Source of the DNA: Circinella minor
Lineage: Eukaryota > Mucoromycota > Mucoromycetes > Mucorales > Lichtheimiaceae
DNA: 64,000 nt
Direction of reading: 5' to 3'
Assembly (NCBI GenBank): GCA_016758965.1
Contig: JAEPRB010000117.1
Span: 1 to 64,000, forward strand
Shown: in pieces, positions 22,844-35,497 of the stretch
Layout of the letters: every line of letters starts with the position of its first letter
Position numbering within the stretch: position 1 is the stretch's first letter
Position numbers and translations under genes: made by a program
Notes under the pieces: generated by a model
What the model was told of the DNA's origin: nothing
Databases searched by the model: none
Seen by the model: only the letters and a program-made list of their open reading frames with translations

Positions 22844-24636
22844 TATTATTTTCTTTTCTAATTTTGGGACTGACTAGAAGGTAACGTACAAAGGCAAAAT
22901 CAATTGTATAAAACATTAAAACATGCAGTAAAGAAATTTACAAAAAAAGAATTGAAGGGGAATATATACAATAAGGGTAGCGTTGTTTGATAAGAAAAAG
23001 AAAGAAACAAGAAGAGAAGTGTGGTAAAAACAGTTGAATGATCAGAGGCACTGTATCTTTGAGGAATAGTTTTAACTACATGTGCTTTTTGTGAGGAGGT
23101 GTTTATTATTGATTCTAGGTAATGACAATGGTCAAATGAATTTCGCAAGATTCAAGGAAATAGTTAGAGTATCGAATATAGTACGGCTGTGCTGCCCTTT
23201 CCGTAATCCACTTATCCAGTCGAGTTTCTTTGATGCACCAAAGGTAATTAGTTATATAATTTTCCCAGAAAACATACCTAATGGTATTTAATGAAACTGA
23301 AAAATCACTCATTTGTACTTTTTAGGGTATCAATCCGCATATCCAATCTCACCAAAGGTGAACAACGGTACTGTAACGACTGTGATTAAGCACAACTAAA
23401 TTATACTTCCTTTATTGATATCTTACCTATCTATTTATTATGGATTTCTCTTGTTATTTCTTTCTTATATTTACTTATCATTAATTTTTCAAGACCCATA
23501 ATTTTTGAAACCTCCCAATGTCTTAAAATTTTGTTGTATAATACAGAGTAATATATCAGCATGTCTTATATTTTACATTTTACATTATTGTTACCAATAT
23601 ATGTTTTCTCGATTTGGTGAAAAAATTGTGCAAATAGACAAAATATATATTATGTAATTACAATGAGGTGCAAAGTATACTACATATATACGTACAACAA
23701 TTAATATATAAAGAAAGAGTCAGACAGATGGAAGAGAGATAGAATACAGTTGAACCCCACTTTTTGCACAACTTTTGACCAAAATCCCACTTTTTACTTA
23801 ATTTTTTCTAAAGTAATTACTATTACAGATGTAACAACACTAACACAATGGCCTTTTTTTTATGAGTACTTACTTTTATGAATGTAACAATAGTACTTTT
23901 CTTTCTTCCATTTAATACGGCTGTTATTTACTTATTTCTTTTGGCCGATTACTTTATGGTTGCAACAACAGTAATCTTCAAACTTCCATTTAGTACGAGA
24001 TCTTTAAAACTTTTCGACTGTAGCAACAATCTAAAATGTTTTAAAGAGTAGCGATGTGAGAATAAAGTAATAGGACACAAAATATGTAAAAATTTAGCAA
24101 TGCAAAATTTTTATTCTTGGTCCCCCAAAAGTAAAAATAAGGGACACGAAGTAATAGGAAAAAACCATTAGAAAATGAAGTACGTACTACTGCTTTTTTT
24201 TCTTATTTTTGAATTCAATTATTAATCTGTGTATTTAAATATATATATATCATTAAGTAATATACAAAGGAAATGTTAGTTTAGGAGTAAGAGATAAGAT
24301 AATAAGGTAATTCATTTATTTTCTTGTTAGTAATATGAAGGGCTATATATGTACTAATATGTTTAGCAAAATATATAAAGACATCACCAAAAAAGAATCT
24401 ACGAAGGTCTAAAAACGCTGTTTTTAACCATTATTTATTATTATTATTATTATTATTATTGCACTATATAACTAGTAAAAGGAAATTCAGCTTAATTGCC
24501 ACTGTTGATAATAATCTCCATTTTAAAAATATTACGTAAAATAATTTATTATAATATTTTTTGTTCAAAAAGGTATTTGCTATACTTAACAGCTAGCAGC
24601 TATTATCTTGAAATTACAGATAGAAAATACAAAATG
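22844..24636. other. Spacer with a possible coding remnant
   Basis: Around 23120-23361 a + strand stretch looks spliced: an open segment with MNFARFKEIVRVSNIVRL ends at a GTAATT donor (23244), and a second segment after an AG near 23326 closes at a TGA at 23359. I find no start exon and no family, so I do not call a gene. Near 23752 a sequence beginning CAGTTGAACCCCACTTTTTG resembles a transposon terminus, but no partner was found. The rest is AT-rich, with (ATT)n at about 24436-24460. Confidence 0.35.
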
Positions 24637-27018
24637 TTAAAATTTCTTGATATCTTTGTTTTTCAAGGAAGCAGAAGAATGATGATGATGTGCAACTGTG
24701 ATATGTGAGGAATATTTATCATCATACAGTTGTTCGATTTCTTGACGATATATCTCCATGGCCTTTTTACGTATAATGGTACCTTTTGGTGTTATTGGAA
24801 GCTTCTTGTTTAATGGGAGAATATATACCATGTCAGGAACAGCAATAATACCATGAGGTGGTGCATAAGCATTAGCTCGAATTACAGCGTCATATACTAA
24901 TAGTGAGAATTTATTTTTGTATTACAATTAATAATGCGGTATGCTCCAGATTATTGATACTATTCATTTATTTTCTTATTTGACATTGGTTTATTGTATA
25001 CCTTTCGAAATCATATTTATTGGAGAATATTGAAGAGCTTTATTCACGTTTAATTCAATGACCACTGAAATATGCTCATAATTCTCACCAATAACCAAAC
25101 AGTTTTCAATTATTTCTTCATTACAAATCTCGTTTTTAATTGGTGTAGGATCAGTCATTTCACCATGTTTCCTATTATAATATATAATGTATATAAGAAC
25201 GAGCGAATTATTCTCTACTTGGTTTTTTTTTCATTTATGATTATAATAATAATAATAATAATCATATATATATACGTATATCTTAATAATAGCTTACATT
25301 AACAGCATATCATCAGTTCTTCCAATAAATTTCCAAACATTAGATCCAGGTGAAATTTCAATAAATAAATCTTTTGTTGCATAATCACCATTTGTTCGAT
25401 TTCCAGCGTCTTTTGAAAGCGATGGATAATTACTATGTATCACTAATTGATACATATCCATATTATCTTCAAATGGTTCAAACGTGACATAATTTAGTAA
25501 CTCTTTTATTGGATGAATACAATACCATTGATCATTGTTGACTTCATTATTGGAGACATTCGATGTGGATAATATTCCAGTCTCTAATTTTTTTTTCATA
25601 CGTGTATATAAATAATAAAGAAAGAAATAAGTGATTGTGTTTATTACTATTATACGTGGCCGTTACTAATTGGCTCGCTATATATAATTAATAAGTTATG
25701 TAATTATTACCTGTCATTCCATAATGGTTTTGAACATTTAGTCCTTTTGATCTCAAAAAGTCCCCAGTTTGTTTATGAAGAGGTGCTCCACCGCACAAAG
25801 CAAATTTGAAATTTTGTAGGATGATTGTTGTTTCTTTAGAAATTGGTTGAGTATTTAGATATTCAGCCAATTGTTCATAGATGATAGGTGCTGAATCCAT
25901 TATAGTTGCTTTATACATTTTTGCAACTGCAAGTAAATTTCCTGGTTTGAGAGTTTCAGAATTAAATATAAGAATACTCGAACCAATTAACATACCCGCT
26001 ATTAACATTTCTATATAATTTTTTTTTCAAAAAGAAAGCCGATGTAAATAGATAATAAAGAACCGAGTTAGTCTTTTTATTTTTATTTTTTTAGAAAAGG
26101 TTTTTGCTAATATATATACAAAAGTAAATACCAATAAATAACAGTAGCATATATAGCTAACTTACGTATGGTAGGTATACGAAAAAAATCTGTTGGACAG
26201 ACTATGACATCATTTGAATCCAGTGTCATGTTCGACTTTGTATATTGTTGAATTGGTTTTATAAATATTTCCAACACTCTATATAAAAAGGCTGAAGGGC
26301 TTTGTGAAATTGCTTTTGGAAGAGAGGTTGTTCCCGAACTATGGAATATTGCGAAAGTGTCGGTTGAAAAAATTGTTGTATCGTTTTGTATACTATGTCG
26401 CCTCTCTTCTTGTGATTGACTAGTACTTCTCTCATTATTTTCTTCACTAAGCGTTTTGCTTTTTAGTGGGGAAGTACCAAAAGTATTTATTATGGCAACA
26501 AGCTGATCGACATTAAACTCTTTCCAAACTTTGAGCTTAATAATTTTTTGATGACGTTTTTCCATCATTGCACAACAATCAAAAGCCTTTTGACGACATG
26601 TTTCTGAAGTAATAAAAAGATCAGTGTTCGTTTCTTGAAGAAGATGAATATTGGCATCTTCTGAATTGTAAGGTGAAAGAGGGAAAAAAATCCATCCAAG
26701 TTTTAAAAGAGTGAAGAAGGCGATGATAAAGTGCAAATTGTTTTCAATAAGCACAGCAACACAATGTGTCATCTTTACATTGTTGTCGCCCATGGTTAAT
26801 GGAAGGAGAAGCTTCCATTCATTAGCCAAATACGTTGTAATCTTGTCAACTTGACCATAGGTGAGCATCGTAACTTCAAATGGAGACGATGCGTTGTTGG
26901 ATGAATTTTTTTGATAACGTACAAAAGCATTGTCTTTGTAACGTACTGCATGTATTTTAAATACTTGTAGCAAAGAGTCAAAGTCAGTATAATTTGGAAG
27001 CTTATAGGTTTGTTTCAT
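24637..27018 (-). CDS. NRPS-like stand-alone adenylation domain protein
   Basis: Exons 26166-27018, 25711-26010, 25298-25583, 25002-25171 and 24637-24896 join to 622 residues. AMP-forming adenylation fold: the phosphate-binding A3 motif is FHSSGTTSLPKA (about residues 225-236), YGMTG is in the A5 region, then GDYATKDLF (A7) and GRTDDMLLMKHGE (A8). The A10 region is LPITPKGTIIRKK, the form usual in fungal aminoadipate-reductase-like enzymes. It is a paralogue of the gene at 30088-33830, and exons 3 and 4 have identical lengths. Unlike that gene, it stops shortly after A10, with no thiolation or reductase domain. The A4 region reads DFFRIPTI where the paralogue has PFFHGSG, so the aromatic/His element is altered. 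It might adenylate an acid for use in trans, or be a decaying copy. Confidence 0.85.
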
Positions 27019-27900
27019 GATGAATGTGTTCACAAAAAATGTATAATATAACAAGAAGACGTTTGTATTGATGATAGAGAGATGGAGATCTTATACAAGC
27101 TTCTACAAGAGTACTTTATTTATATAACGTTCTTGTAGCATTATTAGCTCATTAAAGTAAAAATAAATAAATAGAAGATGGTATATATATACTATATGAA
27201 ATTAGAAAATGCTCCTCCTGTTGATGACTATTAGAGTCGAATGAATAAATCATTATGCATAGCAGTGCTTTGCATCTCCATTATAATAATAGTGTAAAAC
27301 TAAGTAATTTTTGTTCAATTAATCATTTATTTTATTCGTCTTTATTGGCATTATAATAATAATTATTGAATGTTTTCACATATTGCTTACACATCATATT
27401 GATGTGTAATTATGATGGCTTTGCTATCATGCAATGGGATGCACTTAGAAATGCCAAATGCCAAATTCTCAAAAAAAGAATAATGTTGCATATTTATGCA
27501 TTTGTCTATAATGATCAAAACAGCTCCACATACAGCTCAACTATGTCTTTAAATAAGACACTGTATTTTTTTTCCCAATCTGATACATGGTCTGGTAGAG
27601 ATGAAACATATATTTAGCTTTATTTAAACAAATGATGACAACGACATGCCGAATTGTTTACTCAGAAAGAAGAAGAGATAAATGAGTGCCTTATAAATTT
27701 AATATCATATGTTCTATCAGAAAGATGCAAGAAGTTACATACGTATTCACGCTTTGAATATTATATATAACACCATCGCTAAAAGAAAGATCAGAATTGA
27801 AGAATCCACATATATTACAATAATAATCGGTTATTACGAATCAATAATCTTAATACATAAACTGAAATAAATATTGGTCTAATAACCAAAAAACTCATTA
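27019..27900. other. Upstream spacer of the A-only gene
   Basis: AT-rich, without a gene. It ends at the TA flank of the transposon at 27901. Confidence 0.4.
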
Positions 27901-28724
27901 AGGTGCATCCTGACTTAAACCGTCATTTTCCAAAATTGAGATATTCTCAAATATCGCCGGATTATAACATTGACATCAATGAGGCTGTCATAATTCTACT
28001 AGTCATAGATAAGTCTGTAAAATCCTATACGTAGAAATTTATTATATATTTTATAAAAAAAAAAAAAAGATGGAAAGAGACGATAATATATATGTGTGTG
28101 GTATTAGGAAGTATCCTACTCTTTTTCTTTTTCTTTGTTGCTTATTTTTCATAGTACCATTTAATATTTCAGCTATTTCCCCAGTATTTTCTGTGAGATC
28201 CTGGTTCTATTTGTTTATTTAATAAAAATGGCGGATCCGGTTATATTTTTATTTGGTTGCTATTCAGCAACAGCCTGGAAATCATTTGATTTTTTTTGGT
28301 ATACGTAGATGACAGTATCTTCATCATCCAAATAATATTTAGGAACAGCTATTTTTTCGAGTTTTATTCTTATTCTTATATCTATTTTGTTTTTTATTGA
28401 AGCTTCCACCCATAGTTAAGAAATGGAATGGTAAAAATCATAGCTATAATCAACAAGTAGGAACCTCGTGTAACCATAATTGATCCACTTTTATAGGTTG
28501 AAATATTGGGCTTACTTAGTAAAATAGCATATTTTGACAAAGCTTTGAAGTAATCAATTTCGATGGGAAATGTTTTTTTTTCTAAAATATGTTTCGTAAC
28601 ATCTCTTCAGGATACTTCAATTAACATATATTACGGCTCAAAAAGTTTATAGCTTGATCTCTGACAATTTTTTCTCAATTCTTATTCCACCCAATATTTT
28701 GATGGTTTAAGTCAGGATGCACCT
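27901..28724. mobile_element. Non-autonomous Tc1/mariner-like element, 824 bp
   Basis: A perfect 21-bp terminal inverted repeat beginning AGGTGCATCCTGACTTAAAC lies at both ends (27901-27921 and 28704-28724), flanked by TA on each side (27899-27900 and 28725-28726). The interior has no transposase or long open frame. The terminal sequence differs from that of the 3556-5268 element, so it needs a different transposase. Confidence 0.8.
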
Positions 28725-30087
28725 TATAAAAAAAAATAAGATGTTAAATTAGGAATCTAGTAGCCATTACCACTAGGTGTTGAGAACTGTAATATTGGTA
28801 GATTCTAAAAAAAATTGTTTTCTTAATCTCAAATGTAAAAAATGGCTGAAATATGCTTTGCTACATCTTAGCATATTGTTTTTGGAAATAGATCAAATAA
28901 AATATTCATGCCCTACCTCTTCTAGTCCGAATATAAAAAGTAAAGAATTAAAAATATTCAAAGCCATTTTTTTTTTCAATTTTTTGCTATAGGTACAATA
29001 CTTAATAAGTTTTAAAATCAACTACTTGTATTGTTTCTCTTTTTGATTTTTTTGGTCTTGTTCTTTATCTTCTTTCTTCATTATTGGTATTCGAATATCA
29101 TGCAAAGTGTTTTCCTATGTATTTACTTACTACGCATTATATAAAGTTATTATATACATTATACAAGCTTTGATTTTTATGCTCCACACTCCTGTCTGTC
29201 GCATATTTGGTTGTAACAATAGGATGCAATACCTTTTACGTTTTCTTTATTGGAAGAATTTCGAATGACGCTGATTTTTTTCCTTCCTGTACAGTATATG
29301 ACACCACACTGTATTTTAAAAATGATCATTCTTGATTTTAAGTTTCAACTCCCCTACCCCCATAAAAAAATTAATTGCTAGGTACAAAAGCCTTAAACAA
29401 GAAACCAAAAGAAACTAGTAGTCTATATCTCTATAGAATTAATTTTATTTTTACTTTTTTAACTTGCATGAATTTTTTTTTTCGGGCATTTCGAGAAAAT
29501 CATTCCACATAGTGCGTATAGAAATCACGCGCCTTTTGAGGCAATAGACTTTTGCTGCAGAAACATGCAGCCACTAAGGTTTTAAAATTTTTCGTTCATA
29601 TTATTTTTTATGTGCATACCATAAAATTAGGGTTATTTTTTAAAATGCACGTACGTAATACGTATTATGCACATCTTTTTCATCCACTCCAAAAAAAAAA
29701 AAAGAGAGTTTAAGTAAAAAAGCACATTTTCTCTACAACGTACAATGATTAACCATTTTGTTTGAAAGTTTCTATATATCTGTATTAATAAAATTTACAA
29801 ATTAAGCCGCTTTGATAAGATGAAGCATAAATGTAATGCATCTCTTTTGCTAAAACCATAACAGATTTATCTTTGACAAGCTGTAACAGGTCAATTCCTC
29901 ATAAATGTAAAAGATGCGAATTAATCAATTGAATAACAAAAAAAAAAAGTGCGTGTGAAAATCACAAAGAAAGTAAAAATCAAGAGGGAATTACAGAAGA
30001 AGAAAGGCGGACAACGGCATAATGTTTCAAACAACATACAATGTAGTAATATTTCATTGAATTATGCTAATAATTTATAATTTTATT
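28725..30087. other. Spacer downstream of the NRPS-like reductase gene
   Basis: 1.4 kb of AT-rich DNA. A 71-codon frame at 28777-28992 shows no family. No gene is supported. Confidence 0.5.
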
Positions 30088-33000
30088 TTAATTATAATTA
30101 TAAAATCCTATATTGTGCCATAAAAATAGACACTTTTTCAATATTTCATCATTAAAAATTGGTGCATTGGCCAGCGATGGAGCTATTTTAACTGTATTTG
30201 TAGTATCCCACATTAGAATTTCTCGCGATGAATGTTTCCAATGATTTTCGTAAAATGTCAGCAGACGGTAAGCTGGATTATTCTGATGTCTGCTTAATTC
30301 CTTGATCCATACATCAGGCTTCACGACAGCAAATTGTATCCCACATGCTTTCATTATATTCAAAAGATGCGACCATTGAAAAGATCTTGTATTTACAACA
30401 TGGAAAAAATTGTTATCATGGTGATCCATCGTCATTGTATTCAGCATAATATCCAAAATTGTTGTTGCTGCAGAATCGACACATATCCAATTAACATCGT
30501 CTCCAAGATTAGGCATTATTTTCATGGTAGCACCAGCTGTTATCATAAGAGGATATTGCTCATCAGTGTTCCATACTCCATTCTCTTTGTCACCGCAAAT
30601 TTGCCCCAACCGTTCAACAAAGCAAGGGAAATTTTTGTGTTTAGCAAGATAAGCAAACAAATGTTCAACAATATATTTTGATTGAGCATAACCCATTGGT
30701 ATAGCAAGATGTGGATCTTGTGGCAATGGACATTCTGGAATTAACAAAGGTAAACTACCATTATTATCATCATTTTTTCTTCTTACTGTGGATTTATAAT
30801 TAGCTGTAGCACTAATACTTGAAACAAAATGAGTTCGAATTGGATTTATCTTTCGCCAACCAAATTTAAGAATATTATAAAGACCTCGTAGACACATCCG
30901 TTCAAAATATTGTACAGGCTGATTAAAATCGACAAGCCAGCCACATAATTGTATCATAGTTACTTCGTTTCTAAGCTTGATATAGGTATCTTGACTCAAT
31001 CCAAAATTGGACGCATCCAGATTATCCATAGACAGCGCTTCGACTTTATTCGTTCTTTTGAGGAGTAATGTATCAATAGATCTCTTCTTGAACGATTCTT
31101 CAATTCGTTGCATTAATGCTTTTTGACTATTAATATTGTATTCTTCTTTGTGTTGTTCGTTATTTCGTAGTTTGTTACGGACAAGACAATATATTTTTTT
31201 GATTTGAGGTGATTGAATCATATCACGAAGCAAAAATGCGCCAAGCGAACCAGTTGCACCGGTGAGTAAAACAGTATCTTGTTGTCGTTGTTGATTTTGA
31301 TTGTCTACAATAGCACGAGTTGGAAAATCGTGTTCAATTTGACCAAGATATTCATAAAGAATTGACTGTGTTTTTTGGTAACTTTTTTCTATTTGTACTC
31401 TTATTTTATCTTCTGGTGGTACTATATCTGTTAACGCTGTTGGAGAAGATACCATACTAGTATCAAAAGTCGTTGTATTTGTTTTGAACAGTTGAATCAT
31501 CGAATCGATTGTCGGATACTCAAACAGAAGATTATGTGGAACTGGTTTAAATTTTGTTGCAATTTTGTTGCGTAATTGGATGGCAAGAAGTGAGTTGAGA
31601 CCATAGTCAAATAATGAAACCGACATTTTAATTTCATCCGATCGACGATTTAGTACACTTGCTGCAGCTTGACGCAAAAAATCATCTTTTTTATTTTTAT
31701 TGCTAAAATAAGTTTTATTATCTTGTTCACCACAATAATCGTCCAGTATATCACTTTGAAGAAGAAAGCTGTTGTACATTTCATTGATTTCATTCACAAA
31801 AACTTCGGTTACTTTTCGGCGAATGACATTGTCTTTTGCTGTAGTTGGTAACTTTTTGTCCATTGGTAAAATATACACCATATGAGGTACTATTACAGTG
31901 CTATGACTTGGGGCGGATTTATTAGCTTCTTTTATTCCCGTATAAACTATACAATCACAAAAAAAAAGAGTAAATTCTGTATTAGTATATTTACAACAAT
32001 AATACTAAAAAGAAATAACAGAGGAACTTCAGTCTTTTTCTCACAATTTCAAGTACATACTCTTTGATAATATTTGCCTGGGAGTATATTTGACGACTTG
32101 TTCCATTTTAAGCTCAATCAAAACTGCGGTGCATTCCCTATATTCACCAATAACACAACATTTTCGTACAATATCAATGTCCAAAATTTTATTTTCCATT
32201 GGTATTGGATTTGTCTTTTCCCCATTTTTCCTATATTGACAATGTTGGTTTATTCACAAATAATTTAGTAAGTTTGCGAAAATAATATTAAAATCAAATG
32301 ATTTCTATAAATAATGTTTATTCTTACATAACAAGAGTATCATCAATACGTCCAATCATGCTCCAATTATTTGAATTCAGTGGTTTCTCCATAAACAAGT
32401 CACCGGCTGCATAATCACCGTTAGAGCGGTTACTAATGCTACTAGCAAAAGATGGACAATCGGCGCGAAGAATTAATTGACATATATCAGGAGAGCTTTG
32501 ATCTATTGGTTCCAACATCATATAGGGAGAAAGTTTTTTCACTGGTCGCAAATAATTCCAGGGAATATTTTCATATTTGGAAATTTTCGTTGAAACCATG
32601 GCAATACCAAATTCTAATAAAAATATAAAATATAAATCAAAAACAGTAAAATGAAATTGTTATTGGGATGTAAATATGTTATATATGAAAAACTAAGGAT
32701 GTCATGTCAAAAAAAAGAAAAACGATAATGTTTTCATAATATGCACCTGTTGTTCCATAGGCACAGCGAATATTTAGACCCTTGGAACATAAGTAATCAC
32801 CAATGGGAATCCTCAAAGGTGCGCTTACAGCGAGATAAAACTTGATTTGCTGCAATACAGATGGAACGACAATCTTTGAACTGTTGCTACTCATATTATT
32901 ACTGTGTTCTTCTTCTTTTAGGTAGTCAGCCATTTCTTCCAATTGTATCGGCATAACAGTCATAGATGTTACACCGTAAGCCTTGCTAACAGCAATGATA

Positions 33001-33830
33001 TCGCGCGGTGATGGGGGTAATCGATAAAACAAAACAGCAGTCGCACCAAATGAAACCACAATAAGAAATGTATAAATCCCGCTACCATGAAAAAAAGGAC
33101 ACGGCATCAACATGACATCTTTGTCCCCAAAACCTTGATTATTACTATTATATATGTTCTCCCCCAAAGTGTGAATTGTTGTCCATAAAACCGAGCGATT
33201 GGTCTCGTAAGTTGGTTTTGGAAATGAGGTACTTCCAGATGAATGTAAGATACCAATGATATCATTTTCATGTTCATGGTTCTTGATGTCATTGAGAAAA
33301 TCTGCTGTTGCTGTTGTTGGCATATCATGCTCTTGATTTATTTTCTCAGAGATTAATGGTGATAATGTCTTTTCATTAAAAGGAGACAAGACTTTGATGC
33401 CGCAGCTTTTGGGAACTTGACTAGCGCATTTTTGTGAAAAATCTTTGTATTTGTTTGACGTAATGAGATACCGAGTACTTGTTATACTCATCAAGTGGAC
33501 AGCAGCCTCTTCTGAGTTACGAGGTGATATGGCAAAAAATACACGCCGAAGTTTGAGAATTGCCAAAATGGTTAATACAGAAAGTACAGGATCATCAAGG
33601 AGATAGCCAATAACGCCACAATCTTTAACGGGAGGCAATTGCGAAGCTAGCTCCTGTACAAGATATGTAGACATTTCGTCTACTTGGCCGTAAGTCAAGG
33701 AATCAAACACAAGAGTGTCTGGAATTTGATATCGAAGACATACATTATCCTTGAATCGTGCAGCTTGAGTTTCAAACATTTGAATAACTGTAGAAAAGTC
33801 TCTAGGATAGTCGTAGTATTTGTAAATCAT
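30088..33830 (-). CDS. NRPS-like adenylation-thiolation-reductase (carboxylic acid reductase type)
   Basis: Exons 32747-33830, 32328-32613, 32061-32230 and 30088-31946 give 1132 residues. Adenylation domain: A3 is LHSSGSTSFPKP (about 195-206), PFFHGSG lies in the A4 region, and GDYAAGDLF and GRIDDTLVM follow. Thiolation domain: DYGLNSLLAIQL with the phosphopantetheine serine at about S632. Reductase domain (Thioester-redct/NAD-binding_4): TGATGSLG at 742-749, SSISA near 889-893 and the YxxxK pair Y933/K937. Such enzymes activate an acid, load it on the carrier arm and release it as aldehyde or alcohol using NADPH. The A10 motif is LPTTAKDNVIRRK, with DN where the family usually has GT. The start at 33830 aligns with the paralogue's start. 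It lacks the intron that splits the paralogue's first adenylation exon. Confidence 0.9.
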
Positions 33831-35497
33831 TTTTTTTTTATTCTTGTAAAATTTGATAAAAATATAATGATAATTGAGTGTAATAAAAAGAATATATATG
33901 TTATTTTGCAAATAAATGATGTCTTTACCGTTGCTAACAGGAAACAAATAGAGATAATCTTTATATATAGATTTCTATTCTTAAAGAAACCTTCTTCTCT
34001 ATATTATAACCATTGAACTTCTCAATATAGTACTATCATAAATATAACCAAACGTGTGATGCAGTACGCACCAAAATGGAATTCCTAATTTCTAAAAGTA
34101 TCATGTAAATAATTGTGTTCACATATATTGCTGTGCTGTTTTATGTTGTGCATTACAGTATGTACATGACTTTTGCATTTCCACCAAATAATACGACGCA
34201 GGATATAAATCTTGCATGCTTGTTGTACGTCTCACAACATGCATCATTCTTGGAGCCGTGCTCTAAAGTAAGAGCAAAATAATATAACTTTAAAGATCCA
34301 ATACGCACACTATAAATATTACGTAAAAAACATCCTGCTGCAATTGAACGCATAATGGTATGTAGAGAAAAAAGAATGATAGTGTAAAAAAAAGCAGCAT
34401 TTGACAAAGTAGAATAAGGTACCATATAAATTAGATGCTACTACATAGTAATACAAAAACAAAAGAAATAATCAAATAAAAATTAAATCAAAGTTGAAAC
34501 TCACTATGTTGTTATATATCGCTGTTTATGAATAGTGTATATAACAGTGAGTTATATCTTCTCTAGTTAAAATACGTAACAAAATAAATACTAATAAGAG
34601 CTATTATTTACTACCGACCAATTAACAATTAAACAACAACTACCTCATTTGTATGACACACGTTTTGTTAACAAGCTGCACTCTATGTACCTTTTTCAAT
34701 TAGTACGTATTTTCGAAGACATAAACATTTGTATTTAGAATTCTACTGTTTTCACACATGAGCCATTTTGCAGGCGATACCCTGTATACTTGAATTACGT
34801 ATATACTTCGATATCTTCGAGATATTATATTCTAATTATGCGTTACATACGTGTTGAAATGCCGAGATTATTAACATTGTTATATTACCACGATTCTACT
34901 TCAATAATGTAGTTAGTAATAATTAATTGGAGCTTTCCGTTGAAATGGTTTACCATTTGCATAAAAATAATAAAAAATCATAAAGAGTTAGAATAGCAGT
35001 GAGCTGCATCTAGCAAATAAAATGATCATTGTTATTTTATTTGAGTAATTATTCTCAAATAAAACTACTATATAAGAGTATTAACACTAATAATGTACTC
35101 AACACGTGCCTAGTCGGTCTTCCATCTGAGCCTTGTTTCATCTTTTACGTACTATTGTCCCGAACTACATATAAAAACGTACCAACATAATGGTTCTATC
35201 AATTATATATATAGAATTGAATCCGAGGCTTGTACATATAGCAATGCTAGCCTATTGATGCAGATACTCACATACAGAAGTCAGAATCAAAACACTAAAT
35301 TTCTTTTTTTTTCTTTTTGGTACGTAAAATGCGAAAATGCGAAAAATAAAGGTTTTTCATTTCAAAAATATTTTCTTACTCCTGTGCTTTTTCTCACACG
35401 TTGTATTTATAATCTTGCAGCAAAAGTTCTCGTGTATACAACGTTTTATCCATTTTTTTTTATTTCCCATTGTGTTATTACTGACATATAAAATCAA
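33831..35497. promoter_or_regulatory. Divergent intergenic region between NRPS-like reductase and MFS exporter
   Basis: 1.67 kb separates the start codons of two oppositely transcribed genes, so both promoters should lie here. It has several TACGTA palindromes and a weak hairpin-like repeat around AACTCACT...AGTGAGTT (34499-34555). No specific regulator site can be assigned. Confidence 0.35.

Noticed and set aside
23120..23361. Splice-like + strand segments forming a short peptide
   Set aside because: No start exon, no family, and the opposite strand is equally open.
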